Origin: UBA1189 sp964570685
Lineage (GTDB): Bacteria > Bacteroidota > Bacteroidia > Bacteroidales > Bacteroidaceae
Assembly: GCA_964570685.1 (NCBI GenBank)
Contig: CAZMZC010000062.1
Location: 1 to 15,739, forward strand
DNA: 15,739 nt
Direction: 5' to 3'
Part shown: positions 6,094 through 12,173 of the stretch, piece by piece
Numbering within the stretch: position 1 is the stretch's first letter
How the letters are laid out: the number at the start of each line of letters is the position of its first letter
The notes under the pieces: generated by a model
Told to the model about the DNA's origin: nothing
Databases searched by the model: none
What the model saw: only the letters and a program-made list of their open reading frames with translations
Program-made: the position numbers and the translations under genes

Positions 6094-7485
6094 ATGAATG
6101 TAAAGAACCTATTGTTGAAAGTAAGTGAGTGGCTGCGAAGAAGAGTAACAGCACTTAAGGACACGCAAAGCGTGTACGTTAACGTTGACGATAACGATAA
6201 CGTTAACGAAAACATCGTGAGGGTTAAGGGTGAGCAGTTGGCGACTGACACCTACGAAGAGCTGGCACCCAAGAGCGAAGAGCTGGCAGAGAGCCGTGCG
6301 GCATTAGGCACCAACCGCTCGACACCGAATGCCGAAACGCTGATGATGCGGATGGAGGAGTTCGTGAGGGAGCACTATGAGGTGCGCATGAACCAGCTGT
6401 CGCAACAGTACGAGCTGTCGGCACCAGGCAGCGGACAGTGGGCGAGGCTCGACGACGAGCTGTGTAGCCGCCTGATGATGGAGATGAACCGCGAGGGCAT
6501 TGCCATCACGAAGGCTCATCTGGTGAGGGCCGTGGTGCAGGGTGGCGGGCTGGCACAGAGGTACCACCCCGTGTGCAGCTACCTGGAGAGTCTGCCCCAG
6601 TGGGACGGTACGGGGCACATAGAGGCGCTGTTCCGCCGCGTGACCGACGATGAGCAGCTGCTCGGGTGGCTGAGGAAGTGGTTCATCGGCATGGTGGCGC
6701 AGGTGATGGGACGCATGGGGACGTATGGCAACAGCCTATGCCCCATACTCATCAGCCGGAAGCAGGGATGGGGCAAGAGCCAGTTTGCCAAGATGCTGCT
6801 GCCGCGCGAGCTGAGGATGTTCTACACGGACACCTTCAACCTGCAGCAGGAGGATGCCTGCCTGCGCCGCATGACGAGCTACATGCTCATCAACGTGGAC
6901 GAGATGGACCGATTCAGGGATACGCGCATGGCGACGCTGAAGAACATGGTGCAGCTGTCGGCCGTGTCGATGAAGCGGGCCTACCGCTCACACATGGAGG
7001 AGAAGGAGCGCATGGCATCGTTCATAGCCACGAGCAACCGCCGCTACCTGCTGCACGACGAGACGGGCAGCCGACGCTTCATCTGCGTGGAGCTCTCCCA
7101 CCCTATCGACACGGCTACGCCCATCGACCACGAGCAGCTGTATGCCGAGGCCATGGCGGCACTGGCCGCAGGCGAGCGCTGCTGGATGGACGAGGAGGAG
7201 ACACGCCGGCTCGAGGCACACAACGCGGGCTATGCGGCATCGCGCGGTGCATGGGACCTGCTCAACGAGCACTTCACACCCTGCAAGGTGCCCGAATCGG
7301 CCGAGGAGAAGGAGGAGAGGCTATGGAGCGCCACCGAGGTGTATGACTACCTGCACGAGCTGTCGCCCGCAGCCATGGCGGGCATCGAGCGCACCGGCTT
7401 TGCCCATTACCTGAAACGCATGGGTGCTCCGCAGACCCGCGTGAAGAACCGCAGGGTGTATGGGGTGGTGGCAATTGAGGGTTGA
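6094..7485 (+). CDS. VirE/VapE-like P-loop ATPase with C-terminal DUF3874-type domain
   Basis: 463 aa. The conserved region starts near residue 85 (EEFVREHYEVRMN) and includes LPQWDGTGHIEALFRRV (167-183). The ATPase core follows: Walker A SRKQGWGKS with Lys228-Ser229, Walker B LINVDE with Asp269-Glu270, a sensor-like FIATSN (310-315), and TGSRRF (324-329), probably the arginine finger. Residues 409-461 (RLWSATEVYDYL ... VKNRRVYGVV) fit DUF3874, a small winged-helix-like end. This is the Bacteroidetes branch of the virulence-associated E family, superfamily-3-helicase-like ATPases usually found in prophages and islands beside primases. Residues 1-84 are weakly conserved, and codons 28-40 coincide with a CGWTAA hexamer array. 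No partner primase, integrase or HU gene is adjacent, so the gene stands alone between two unrelated operons. The gene is GC-rich compared with the protease operon. Its cellular role is unknown. Confidence 0.85.
   Translation: MNVKNLLLKVSEWLRRRVTALKDTQSVYVNVDDNDNVNENIVRVKGEQLATDTYEELAPKSEELAESRAALGTNRSTPNAETLMMRMEEFVREHYEVRMNQLSQQYELSAPGSGQWARLDDELCSRLMMEMNREGIAITKAHLVRAVVQGGGLAQRYHPVCSYLESLPQWDGTGHIEALFRRVTDDEQLLGWLRKWFIGMVAQVMGRMGTYGNSLCPILISRKQGWGKSQFAKMLLPRELRMFYTDTFNLQQEDACLRRMTSYMLINVDEMDRFRDTRMATLKNMVQLSAVSMKRAYRSHMEEKERMASFIATSNRRYLLHDETGSRRFICVELSHPIDTATPIDHEQLYAEAMAALAAGERCWMDEEETRRLEAHNAGYAASRGAWDLLNEHFTPCKVPESAEEKEERLWSATEVYDYLHELSPAAMAGIERTGFAHYLKRMGAPQTRVKNRRVYGVVAIEG
6177..6212 (+). 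repeat. Hexamer array CGWTAA inside the VirE-like reading frame
   Basis: Six units of six bases (CGTTAA, CGTTGA, CGATAA, CGATAA, CGTTAA, CGAAAA) encode the Asn/Asp/Val-rich stretch VNVDDNDNVNEN. A four-unit copy occurs on the opposite strand downstream of the stop codon. Confidence 0.75.
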
Positions 7486-7503
7486 GGGGTTTAGGGTTTA
7501 GGG
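7479..7503 (+). other. Canonical G-quadruplex motif over the VirE-like stop codon
   Basis: Four G-runs (7479-7481, 7486-7489, 7494-7496, 7501-7503) are separated by 4-base loops TTGA, TTTA and TTTA. The TGA stop is the first loop (7483-7485). The last units are TTTAGGG telomere-like repeats. It would form in the mRNA or on the plus DNA strand. Confidence 0.75.
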
Positions 7504-7510
7504 TTTAGAG

Positions 7511-7534
7511 TTAACGTTATCGTTAACGTTAACG
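7511..7534 (-). repeat. Hexamer array CGWTAA, downstream inverted copy
   Basis: On the plus strand TTAACG, TTATCG, TTAACG, TTAACG: the reverse complement of the CGTTAA/CGATAA hexamers found at 6177-6206. The two arrays flank most of the gene in opposite orientation. Confidence 0.75.
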
Positions 7535-7563
7535 TTGCCACCGCTCGGTAGAGACTTGGCATG

Positions 7564-7603
7564 CCACCGCTCACCACTCACCGCTCATCGCTCACCGCTC
7601 ACC
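7564..7603 (-). repeat. Heptamer array GTGAGCG, downstream inverted copy
   Basis: Read on the minus strand, five consecutive 7-base units (GTGAGCG, GTGAGCG, ATGAGCG, GTGAGTG, GTGAGCG). It mirrors the plus-strand array at 5913-5988 and abuts the right 41-bp repeat. Confidence 0.75.
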
Positions 7604-7614
7604 TGCAGCGCTCG

Positions 7615-7655
7615 CGCTGCCACTGCCACCTCAAAAATAAACTTTTTTCACCTGC
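7615..7655 (-). repeat. Right copy of the 41-bp inverted repeat
   Basis: Its reverse complement matches 5438-5478 at 39 of 41 bases. It is preceded inside the cassette by a GCAGCG-CTCG-CGCTGC hairpin (7605-7620) that overlaps its inner end. Confidence 0.85.
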
Positions 7656-7693
7656 ACGATTGACCCAGATGCCTCACGAAGATGTTTATGGTA

Positions 7694-7830
7694 TCACGCA
7701 GAGACACGAAGAGCACAGAGGCGCGTCGCTTCGCCCGCGCTTGTCGGCGTTCGGCCGAGTGTACACACCCCGAATGGAACATACAAGCGCCAGCGACGTA
7801 TGCTTTGCGTTCTCCGCGGCCTCTGCGTGA
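7694..7830. repeat. 137-bp MITE- or BIME-like unit with TCACGCAGAG ends
   Basis: TCACGCAGAG at 7694-7703 is perfectly inverted at 7821-7830. The similarity continues imperfectly inward (CACGAAGAGCACAGAG against CCGCGGAGAACGCAAAG). The interior has no credible gene. CGCAGAG-type repeats of this kind are common dispersed elements in bacteria. Confidence 0.55.
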
Positions 7831-7874
7831 AACAAAATCATTCTCGTGAGAGAGAAATCCAATCGTACAGGTCG

Positions 7875-7889
7875 AACTTTTTTCACCTG
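7875..7889 (-). repeat. Partial third copy of the 41-bp repeat arm
   Basis: On the minus strand CAGGTGAAAAAAGTT is identical to 15 bases of both 41-bp copies (5439-5453 on the plus strand). A third occurrence suggests a dispersed repeat family rather than ends unique to one element. Confidence 0.6.
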
Positions 7890-7906
7890 AGGCGGGCATA
7901 TAAACA

Positions 7907-7936
7907 GTTTGGGCGCAACTCACGTTGCGCCCAAAC
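7907..7936 (-). terminator. Terminator of the spc/alpha ribosomal operon
   Basis: A perfect 13-bp GC-rich stem (GTTTGGGCGCAAC with its complement) and a 4-base loop lie 22 bp after the rplQ stop. On the minus strand it is followed by TGTTTATATG. This is the strongest hairpin in the window. Confidence 0.85.
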
Positions 7937-7958
7937 ACTAGATATAGCTATAAATGAA

Positions 7959-8444
7959 TTACTCTGCCTTTGCCTCCTCAGCTGCGGGAGCCTCGGTAGC
8001 AGGAGCTTCAACAGCCGGAGCAGCTGCTGCGCTCTTCTTAGAACGACGGGTGCGGGTAGCCTTCTTGGCAACCTTGGCCATGTTCTCGTTGTAGTCAACC
8101 AGCTCGATGAATGCCATGGGAGCGGCGTCGCTCATACGTGAGCCGAGCTTGATGATACGGGTGTAGCCACCGGGACGGTCGCCTACCTTTACAGCAACCT
8201 CCTTGAAGAGCTCAGTAACAGCATACTTGTCCTGCAGGTAGCTGAATACTACACGACGAGAGTTGGTAGTGTCGTTCTTTGACTTGGTGATCAGAGGCTC
8301 AACGTACTTCTTCAGTGCCTTGGCCTTTGCGAGAGTCGTAGTGATTCTTTTGTGCTTGATCAAGGAGCAAGCCATGTTTGCCAACATAGCGCTTCTGTGA
8401 GAAGCAGTACGACCCAGATGGTTGAATTTCTTATTGTGTCTCAT
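7959..8444 (-). CDS. rplQ: 50S ribosomal protein L17
   Basis: 161 aa. The N-terminal 115 residues are the L17 domain, opening MRHNKKFNHLGRTASHRSAML and including HKRITTTLAKAKALKKYVEPLITKSK and a GGYTRIIKLGSRMSDAAPMAFIELVD stretch. L17 binds 23S rRNA near the exit of the peptide tunnel. Residues 124-161 are a Lys/Arg-rich then Ala/Glu/Pro-rich low-complexity tail, so the protein is longer than the roughly 127-residue E. coli form; such tails are common in Bacteroidetes L17. It is the last gene of the operon, 5 bp after rpoA, and is followed by the terminator hairpin. Confidence 0.97.
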   Translation of the reverse strand: MRHNKKFNHLGRTASHRSAMLANMACSLIKHKRITTTLAKAKALKKYVEPLITKSKNDTTNSRRVVFSYLQDKYAVTELFKEVAVKVGDRPGGYTRIIKLGSRMSDAAPMAFIELVDYNENMAKVAKKATRTRRSKKSAAAAPAVEAPATEAPAAEEAKAE

Positions 8445-8449
8445 TTCAA

Positions 8450-9442
8450 TTAATCTTTATCTAATTTGTATTTACTAATATCAGTTCCAAACGACAGATT
8501 CAGACCCTCGAGCAAATCATCAAGCTCGGTGAGCGATTTCTTACCGAAGTTGCGGAACTTGAGGAGGTCGGTCTTGTTGAACTGTACAAGATCGCCCAGG
8601 GTGTCTACCTCAGCAGCCTTCAAGCAGTTGAGGGCACGAACAGAGAGGTTCATGTCGGTCAACTTGGTCTTGAGCAGCTGGCGCATGTGGAGTACTTCCT
8701 CATCAAACTCTTCGTTTGCATCGAACTCTGTATCCTCGAGTGTAATCTTCTCGTCAGAGAACAGCATGAAGTGATGAATCAGTATCTTGGCAGCCTCCTT
8801 CAAGGCATCCTTCGGGTGGATGGAACCATCGGTGGATATCTCAAGCACGAGCTTATCGTAGTCAGTCTTCTGCTCTACGCGGTACTGCTCGATAGCGTAC
8901 TTGACATTACGGATCGGAGTGTAGATAGAGTCAACGGGGATGGTGTTGATATCGGTGCAGTACACACGATTCTCATCAGAGGGTACATAACCACGGCCCT
9001 TGTTGATAGTAAGCTCTATCTGCATGGTAGCTTTGGAATCTAAACGGCAAATAACCAATTCAGGATTTAACACTTCAAATCCACTCAAGCACTTGCCTAT
9101 ATCGCCAGCCTTGAATTCGGTTACGTTTTCAACGGTAATACTAACCTTTTCCGTCTCAACTTCTTCTACAATCTGCTTGAACCGAACTTGCTTCAGGTTC
9201 AAGATAATGTTGGTGACGTCTTCCTTTACACCCGGCACTGTGGCAAACTCGTGCTCGACACCGTCAATCTTGATGGTGTTGATAGCAAAGCCCTCCAACG
9301 AAGAGAGGAGAATGCGACGGAGCGCATTACCGATAGTAATACCGAAACCTGGTTCCAAGGGACGGAACTCGAACTTACCATACTTCGAGTCGGCCTCCAA
9401 CATTATAACCTTATCAGGTTTTTGAAATGCTAATATCGCCAT
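8450..9442 (-). CDS. rpoA: DNA-directed RNA polymerase subunit alpha
   Basis: 330 aa, full length. The N-terminal domain (1-235) carries the dimerisation and beta/beta'-binding signatures EPGFGITIGNALRRILLSSL (30-49) and NKGRGYVPSDEN (147-158). An acidic linker (236-250) precedes the C-terminal helix-hairpin-helix domain (255-320), LSVRALNCLKAAEVDTLGDL and FRNFGKKSLTEL. Arg269, Asn272, Cys273 and Lys275 correspond to the E. coli UP-element-contacting residues. The subunit starts polymerase assembly and contacts upstream DNA and activators. It sits between rpsD and rplQ, 10 and 5 bp apart, the standard alpha-operon order. Confidence 0.98.
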   Translation of the reverse strand: MAILAFQKPDKVIMLEADSKYGKFEFRPLEPGFGITIGNALRRILLSSLEGFAINTIKIDGVEHEFATVPGVKEDVTNIILNLKQVRFKQIVEEVETEKVSITVENVTEFKAGDIGKCLSGFEVLNPELVICRLDSKATMQIELTINKGRGYVPSDENRVYCTDINTIPVDSIYTPIRNVKYAIEQYRVEQKTDYDKLVLEISTDGSIHPKDALKEAAKILIHHFMLFSDEKITLEDTEFDANEEFDEEVLHMRQLLKTKLTDMNLSVRALNCLKAAEVDTLGDLVQFNKTDLLKFRNFGKKSLTELDDLLEGLNLSFGTDISKYKLDKD

Positions 9443-9452
9443 GAATAAATTA

Positions 9453-10061
9453 TTAATTTTTAGAGTACAATTCTACAATCAGTTGCTCCTTGATGTTCTC
9501 GGGGATATCCTCACGTGCGGGAACGTGGAGGAACTTACCAGCCTTTGCAGACTCGTCCCACTCAATCCAAGGATACTTGCTGTGGTTGAAGCCAGCCAAA
9601 GCAGCCTCGATCACCTCAAGAGACTTAGACTTCTCGCGAACACCTACTACATCGCCAGGCTTAACTACGCAAGAGGGGATGTTAACCACCTTGCCGTTGA
9701 GCACGATGTGCTTGTGTGATACAAGCTGACGGGCAGCAGCACGTGTGGGAGCAATACCCAGACGATATACTACATTGTCGAGACGTGACTCGAGGCTCTG
9801 AAGAAGGATTACACCAGTAATACCGTTCTTACGGGCAGCATGGTCGAACAGGTTGCGGAACTGACGCTCCAATACACCGTATGTATACTTAGCCTTCTGC
9901 TTCTCTGCCAACATAAGACCATACTCAGAGGTCTTGCGACGCTTGTTGTTACCGTGCTGGCCAGGAGGGAAGTTTCTCTTAGCTAAAATTTTATCAGGTC
10001 CGAAGATGGGCTCACCAAATCTACGGGCAATCTTTGTTTTTGGTCCAGTATATCTTGCCAT
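9453..10061 (-). CDS. rpsD: 30S ribosomal protein S4
   Basis: 202 aa. It opens MARYTGPKTKIARRFGE, has FPPGQHG (52-58 region) and a central S4 RNA-binding domain (about 93-155) with SRLDNVVYRLGIAPTRAAARQLVSH and HIVLNGKVVNIPSCVVKPGD. S4 is a primary binder of the 5' domain of 16S rRNA, and in several bacteria it represses its own operon. The N-terminus lacks the four cysteines of zinc-binding S4, so this is a C-minus form. It is preceded by an unusually long 116-bp spacer after rpsK that contains a long-range inverted repeat. Confidence 0.98.
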   Translation of the reverse strand: MARYTGPKTKIARRFGEPIFGPDKILAKRNFPPGQHGNNKRRKTSEYGLMLAEKQKAKYTYGVLERQFRNLFDHAARKNGITGVILLQSLESRLDNVVYRLGIAPTRAAARQLVSHKHIVLNGKVVNIPSCVVKPGDVVGVREKSKSLEVIEAALAGFNHSKYPWIEWDESAKAGKFLHVPAREDIPENIKEQLIVELYSKN

Positions 10062-10093
10062 TTTATTTTCAATTAAGCATTCTCAACATTTAC

Positions 10094-10154
10094 TCAGCCC
10101 GCCTACAGCCGCGATTGCAGATAGGAAGAGTACAATCCAAAAAAGCGGGGCTGA
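10094..10154 (-). promoter_or_regulatory. Possible RNA structure between rpsK and rpsD
   Basis: TCAGCCCGC (10094-10102) can pair with GCGGGGCTGA (10145-10154) with one bulged base, closing a loop of about 42 bases. It lies in the 116-bp rpsK-rpsD gap, much the longest spacer between neighbouring ribosomal genes here. It may be an S4-responsive leader or a processing site; that is inference. Confidence 0.35.
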
Positions 10155-10177
10155 ATAGCTGTCGGGAACAGGTTATT

Positions 10178-10567
10178 TTATACTTTTCTTCTCTTGGGAG
10201 GACGACAACCGTTGTGGGGCAGCGGTGTAACGTCGATAATTTCCATAACCTCAATACCGGCTCCGTGTACCGAGCGGATAGCAGACTCACGTCCGTTACC
10301 AGGACCCTTCACATAAGCCTTCACCTTTCTCAAGCCAAGGTCGTAAGCCACCTTAGCGCAATCCTCTGCTGCCATCTGAGCAGCATACGGTGTGTTCTTC
10401 TTAGAACCACGGAATCCCATCTTACCTGCCGAAGACCAAGAGATAACCTCGCCTTCACTGTTAGCAAGCGAAACAATAATGTTGTTGAATGATGAATGAA
10501 CATGAAGCTGTCCGATTGCATCAACCTTCACATTTCTTTTCTTTGTTACGACTGATTTTTTTGCCAT
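10178..10567 (-). CDS. rpsK: 30S ribosomal protein S11
   Basis: 129 aa, usual length. Recognised by HVHSSFNNIIVSLANSEGEV, the GKMGFRGSKKNTPYAAQMAAE stretch, and the C-terminal signature IRSVHGAGIEVMEIIDVTP followed by LPHNGCRPPKRRKV. S11 forms part of the 30S platform and contacts the mRNA near the E site and the 3' end of 16S rRNA. It starts 24 bp after the rpsM stop. Confidence 0.98.
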   Translation of the reverse strand: MAKKSVVTKKRNVKVDAIGQLHVHSSFNNIIVSLANSEGEVISWSSAGKMGFRGSKKNTPYAAQMAAEDCAKVAYDLGLRKVKAYVKGPGNGRESAIRSVHGAGIEVMEIIDVTPLPHNGCRPPKRRKV

Positions 10568-10591
10568 AGTTTATATATCAACTTTTAATTC

Positions 10592-10972
10592 TTACTTTGT
10601 GGCTTTCTTCTTGTTAGCAACAGTTTTCTTGCGACCCTTACGTGTGCGGGCATTGTTCTTTGTGCTTTGACCACGAACAGGCAAGCCAATACGATGACGG
10701 ACACCACGGTAGCAACCGATATCCATCAGACGCTTGATGTTCAACTGAACCTCAGAGCGAAGGTCACCCTCCACCTTGTACTCAGCACCGATAACCTCAC
10801 GGACAGCAGCTGCCATATCATCGGTCCAGTCCTTTACTTTAACATCCTTATCTACACCAGCTTTCTCCAAAATCTGGTTTGCACTGCTGCGACCGATACC
10901 ATAGATATAGGTCAGTGCGATTTCACCTCTTTTGTTCTGAGGTATGTCTACTCCAGCAATTCTTATAGCCAT
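10592..10972 (-). CDS. rpsM: 30S ribosomal protein S13
   Basis: 126 aa. MAIRIAGVDIPQNKRGEIAL and TYIYGIGRSSANQILEKAGV form the helix-two-turn-helix N-terminus. YRGVRHRIGLPVRGQSTKNN is the family signature, followed by a basic tail ending KKTVANKKKATK. S13 sits in the 30S head, bridges to the 50S subunit and contacts P-site tRNA with its tail. It follows rpmJ by 35 bp and precedes rpsK. Confidence 0.98.
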   Translation of the reverse strand: MAIRIAGVDIPQNKRGEIALTYIYGIGRSSANQILEKAGVDKDVKVKDWTDDMAAAVREVIGAEYKVEGDLRSEVQLNIKRLMDIGCYRGVRHRIGLPVRGQSTKNNARTRKGRKKTVANKKKATK

Positions 10973-11007
10973 ATATTTTCTAAATTTTCTGCAAAATTAC
11001 TAAAAAA

Positions 11008-11124
11008 TTATCCTTGACGTTGCTTTTCCTTAGGATTTTTCTTGTTAATTACATACAAAACGCCGTTACGTCTTACAATTTTGCAATCTGCGGAACGTTT
11101 TTTCAATGATGCTCTTACTTTCAT
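11008..11124 (-). CDS. rpmJ: 50S ribosomal protein L36
   Basis: 38 aa, translated by hand from ATG 11122-11124 to TAA 11008-11010: MKVRASLKKRSADCKIVRRN then GVLYVINKKNPKEKQRQG. Length and ends match L36. The zinc-binding form carries Cys at 11, 14 and 27 and His at 32. Here these are Ser11, Cys14, Asn27 and Glu32, so this is a zinc-independent C-minus L36. It lies between infA and rpsM, its usual place in Bacteroidetes. Confidence 0.95.
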   Translation of the reverse strand: MKVRASLKKRSADCKIVRRNGVLYVINKKNPKEKQRQG

Positions 11125-11138
11125 ATTCGTATTTTGTT

Positions 11139-11357
11139 TTATTTATATCTGAAACTGATTCTACCTTTTGTAAGGTCATACGGAGACATTTCTACCTTCA
11201 CACGGTCGCCAGGAAGGATCTTGATATAATGCATACGCATCTTTCCTGAAATGTGAGCGGTAATCTCATGCCCGTTCTCCAACTCAACGCGGAACATTGC
11301 ATTGGACAATGCCTCTACAATGGTACCATCTTGTTCAATAGCTGTCTGCTTTGCCAT
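11139..11357 (-). CDS. infA: Translation initiation factor IF-1
   Basis: 72 aa from the ATG at 11357 (MAKQTAIEQDGTIVEALSNA), the standard length. The frame extends 12 codons further upstream into the end of map, but that extension is not part of IF-1. The single OB-fold shows MFRVELENGHEITAHISGKMR, IKILPGDRVKVEMSPYDLTK and GRISFRYK. IF-1 binds the 30S A site during initiation. There is a 1-bp gap after the map stop codon, so translation is probably coupled. Confidence 0.97.
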   Translation of the reverse strand: MAKQTAIEQDGTIVEALSNAMFRVELENGHEITAHISGKMRMHYIKILPGDRVKVEMSPYDLTKGRISFRYK

Positions 11358-11358
11358 A

Positions 11359-12162
11359 TTAATTCTCTTTGTTACGTAATACTTCCTCAACAAACTCGAA
11401 CGAAGACAGAATATCTGCCTTACCCATACCTACGGCAACGGTGTGCTCAAAGTGAGCAGCACACTTGCCATCGGCAGTAGAAACACCCCATCCGTCGTCA
11501 TGCCACTTAATCTTACGGACACCCTGAGTAATCATCGGTTCGATAGCGATACACATACCCTTCTTGAGCAGTGTGCCACGACCGCGGCTACCGTAATTGG
11601 GCACTTGCGGGTCTTCGTGCATCTCACGGCCGATACCATGTCCTACAAACTCGCGAACGACACCATATCCGTGCGACTCGCAATGCTTCTGGACAGCGTA
11701 TCCTATATCGCCCAGGCGCTTGCCGTGAACAGCATTCTCAATACCTAAATAGAGCGCTTCCTTGGTCACGCGAAGAAGTTCCTTAACCCCTTCCGAAACC
11801 TCACCTACACAAAAGGTGTATGCAGAGTCACCACAAAAACCATTCATATAGGTTCCACAATCCACTGAAACGATGTCGCCATCCTTCAGCTCGATATCGT
11901 TGGGTATGCCATGAACAATCATATCATTGACCGAGGTACACAAGGTACCGGGGAATGCGGGGTAACCCTTCTCGTAGTGAGGAAAGCCCTTGAATGTGGG
12001 CACCGCACCATGGTCACGGATAAACTCCTCAGCCACCTTATCGAGCTGACGAGTGGTCACACCCGGCTTGATTATTTTGGCAATCTCCGCCAAAGTTCTC
12101 CCGACAAGGAGATTGCTTTGGCGAAGTAGTTCTATCTCATCCTGTGTCTTAAGAAATATCAT
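11359..12162 (-). CDS. map: Methionine aminopeptidase, type I
   Basis: 267 aa. It removes the initiator methionine from nascent proteins, using a two-metal pita-bread fold. Metal ligands expected from the family are all present: Asp101 (VDCG), Asp112 (GDSAYT), His175 (GHGIGREMHEDP), Glu208 (IEPM) and Glu239 (HFEHTVAV). His84 in MIVHGIP is the substrate-contacting histidine. There is no N-terminal extension. It lies between secY (11 bp) and infA (1 bp), the normal Bacteroidetes order, where adk of other phyla is absent. Confidence 0.97.
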   Translation of the reverse strand: MIFLKTQDEIELLRQSNLLVGRTLAEIAKIIKPGVTTRQLDKVAEEFIRDHGAVPTFKGFPHYEKGYPAFPGTLCTSVNDMIVHGIPNDIELKDGDIVSVDCGTYMNGFCGDSAYTFCVGEVSEGVKELLRVTKEALYLGIENAVHGKRLGDIGYAVQKHCESHGYGVVREFVGHGIGREMHEDPQVPNYGSRGRGTLLKKGMCIAIEPMITQGVRKIKWHDDGWGVSTADGKCAAHFEHTVAVGMGKADILSSFEFVEEVLRNKEN

Positions 12163-12173
12163 TACAATAATTC

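Larger units (their letters stand above)
5438..7655. mobile_element. Putative repeat-bounded VirE cassette
   Basis: A 41-bp sequence at 5438-5478 recurs in inverted orientation at 7615-7655 with two mismatches. Within these boundaries there is one gene, the VirE-like ATPase, and further mirrored short arrays. There is no transposase or integrase and no target-site duplication that I can see, so this may be a non-autonomous element, a REP-type repeat pair that happens to flank the gene, or a domesticated remnant of a larger island. Confidence 0.4.
7486..7958. other. Intergenic repeat region between VirE-like gene and rplQ
   Basis: No supported gene in 473 bp. It contains the TTTAGGG repeats, the downstream hexamer and heptamer arrays, the right 41-bp repeat, a 137-bp TCACGCAGAG-ended unit, a partial copy of the 41-bp repeat, and the ribosomal operon terminator. 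Confidence 0.8.

Noticed and set aside
6304..7346. Long open frames opposite or shifted within the VirE-like gene
   Set aside because: They are by-products of GC-rich codon use; only the 6094 frame shows Walker motifs and a conserved fold.
5438..7655. Classical insertion sequence
   Set aside because: There is no transposase-like protein; the only gene is a VirE-type ATPase, and no target duplication is evident outside the repeats.
7561..8141. Small open frames between the VirE-like gene and rplQ
   Set aside because: They cover repeats and the terminator, overlap each other on both strands and extend into rplQ; no protein family is recognisable.
11139..11393. IF-1 start at 11393
   Set aside because: The 12 extra residues overlap the end of map, and IF-1 is 72 residues from the ATG at 11357.
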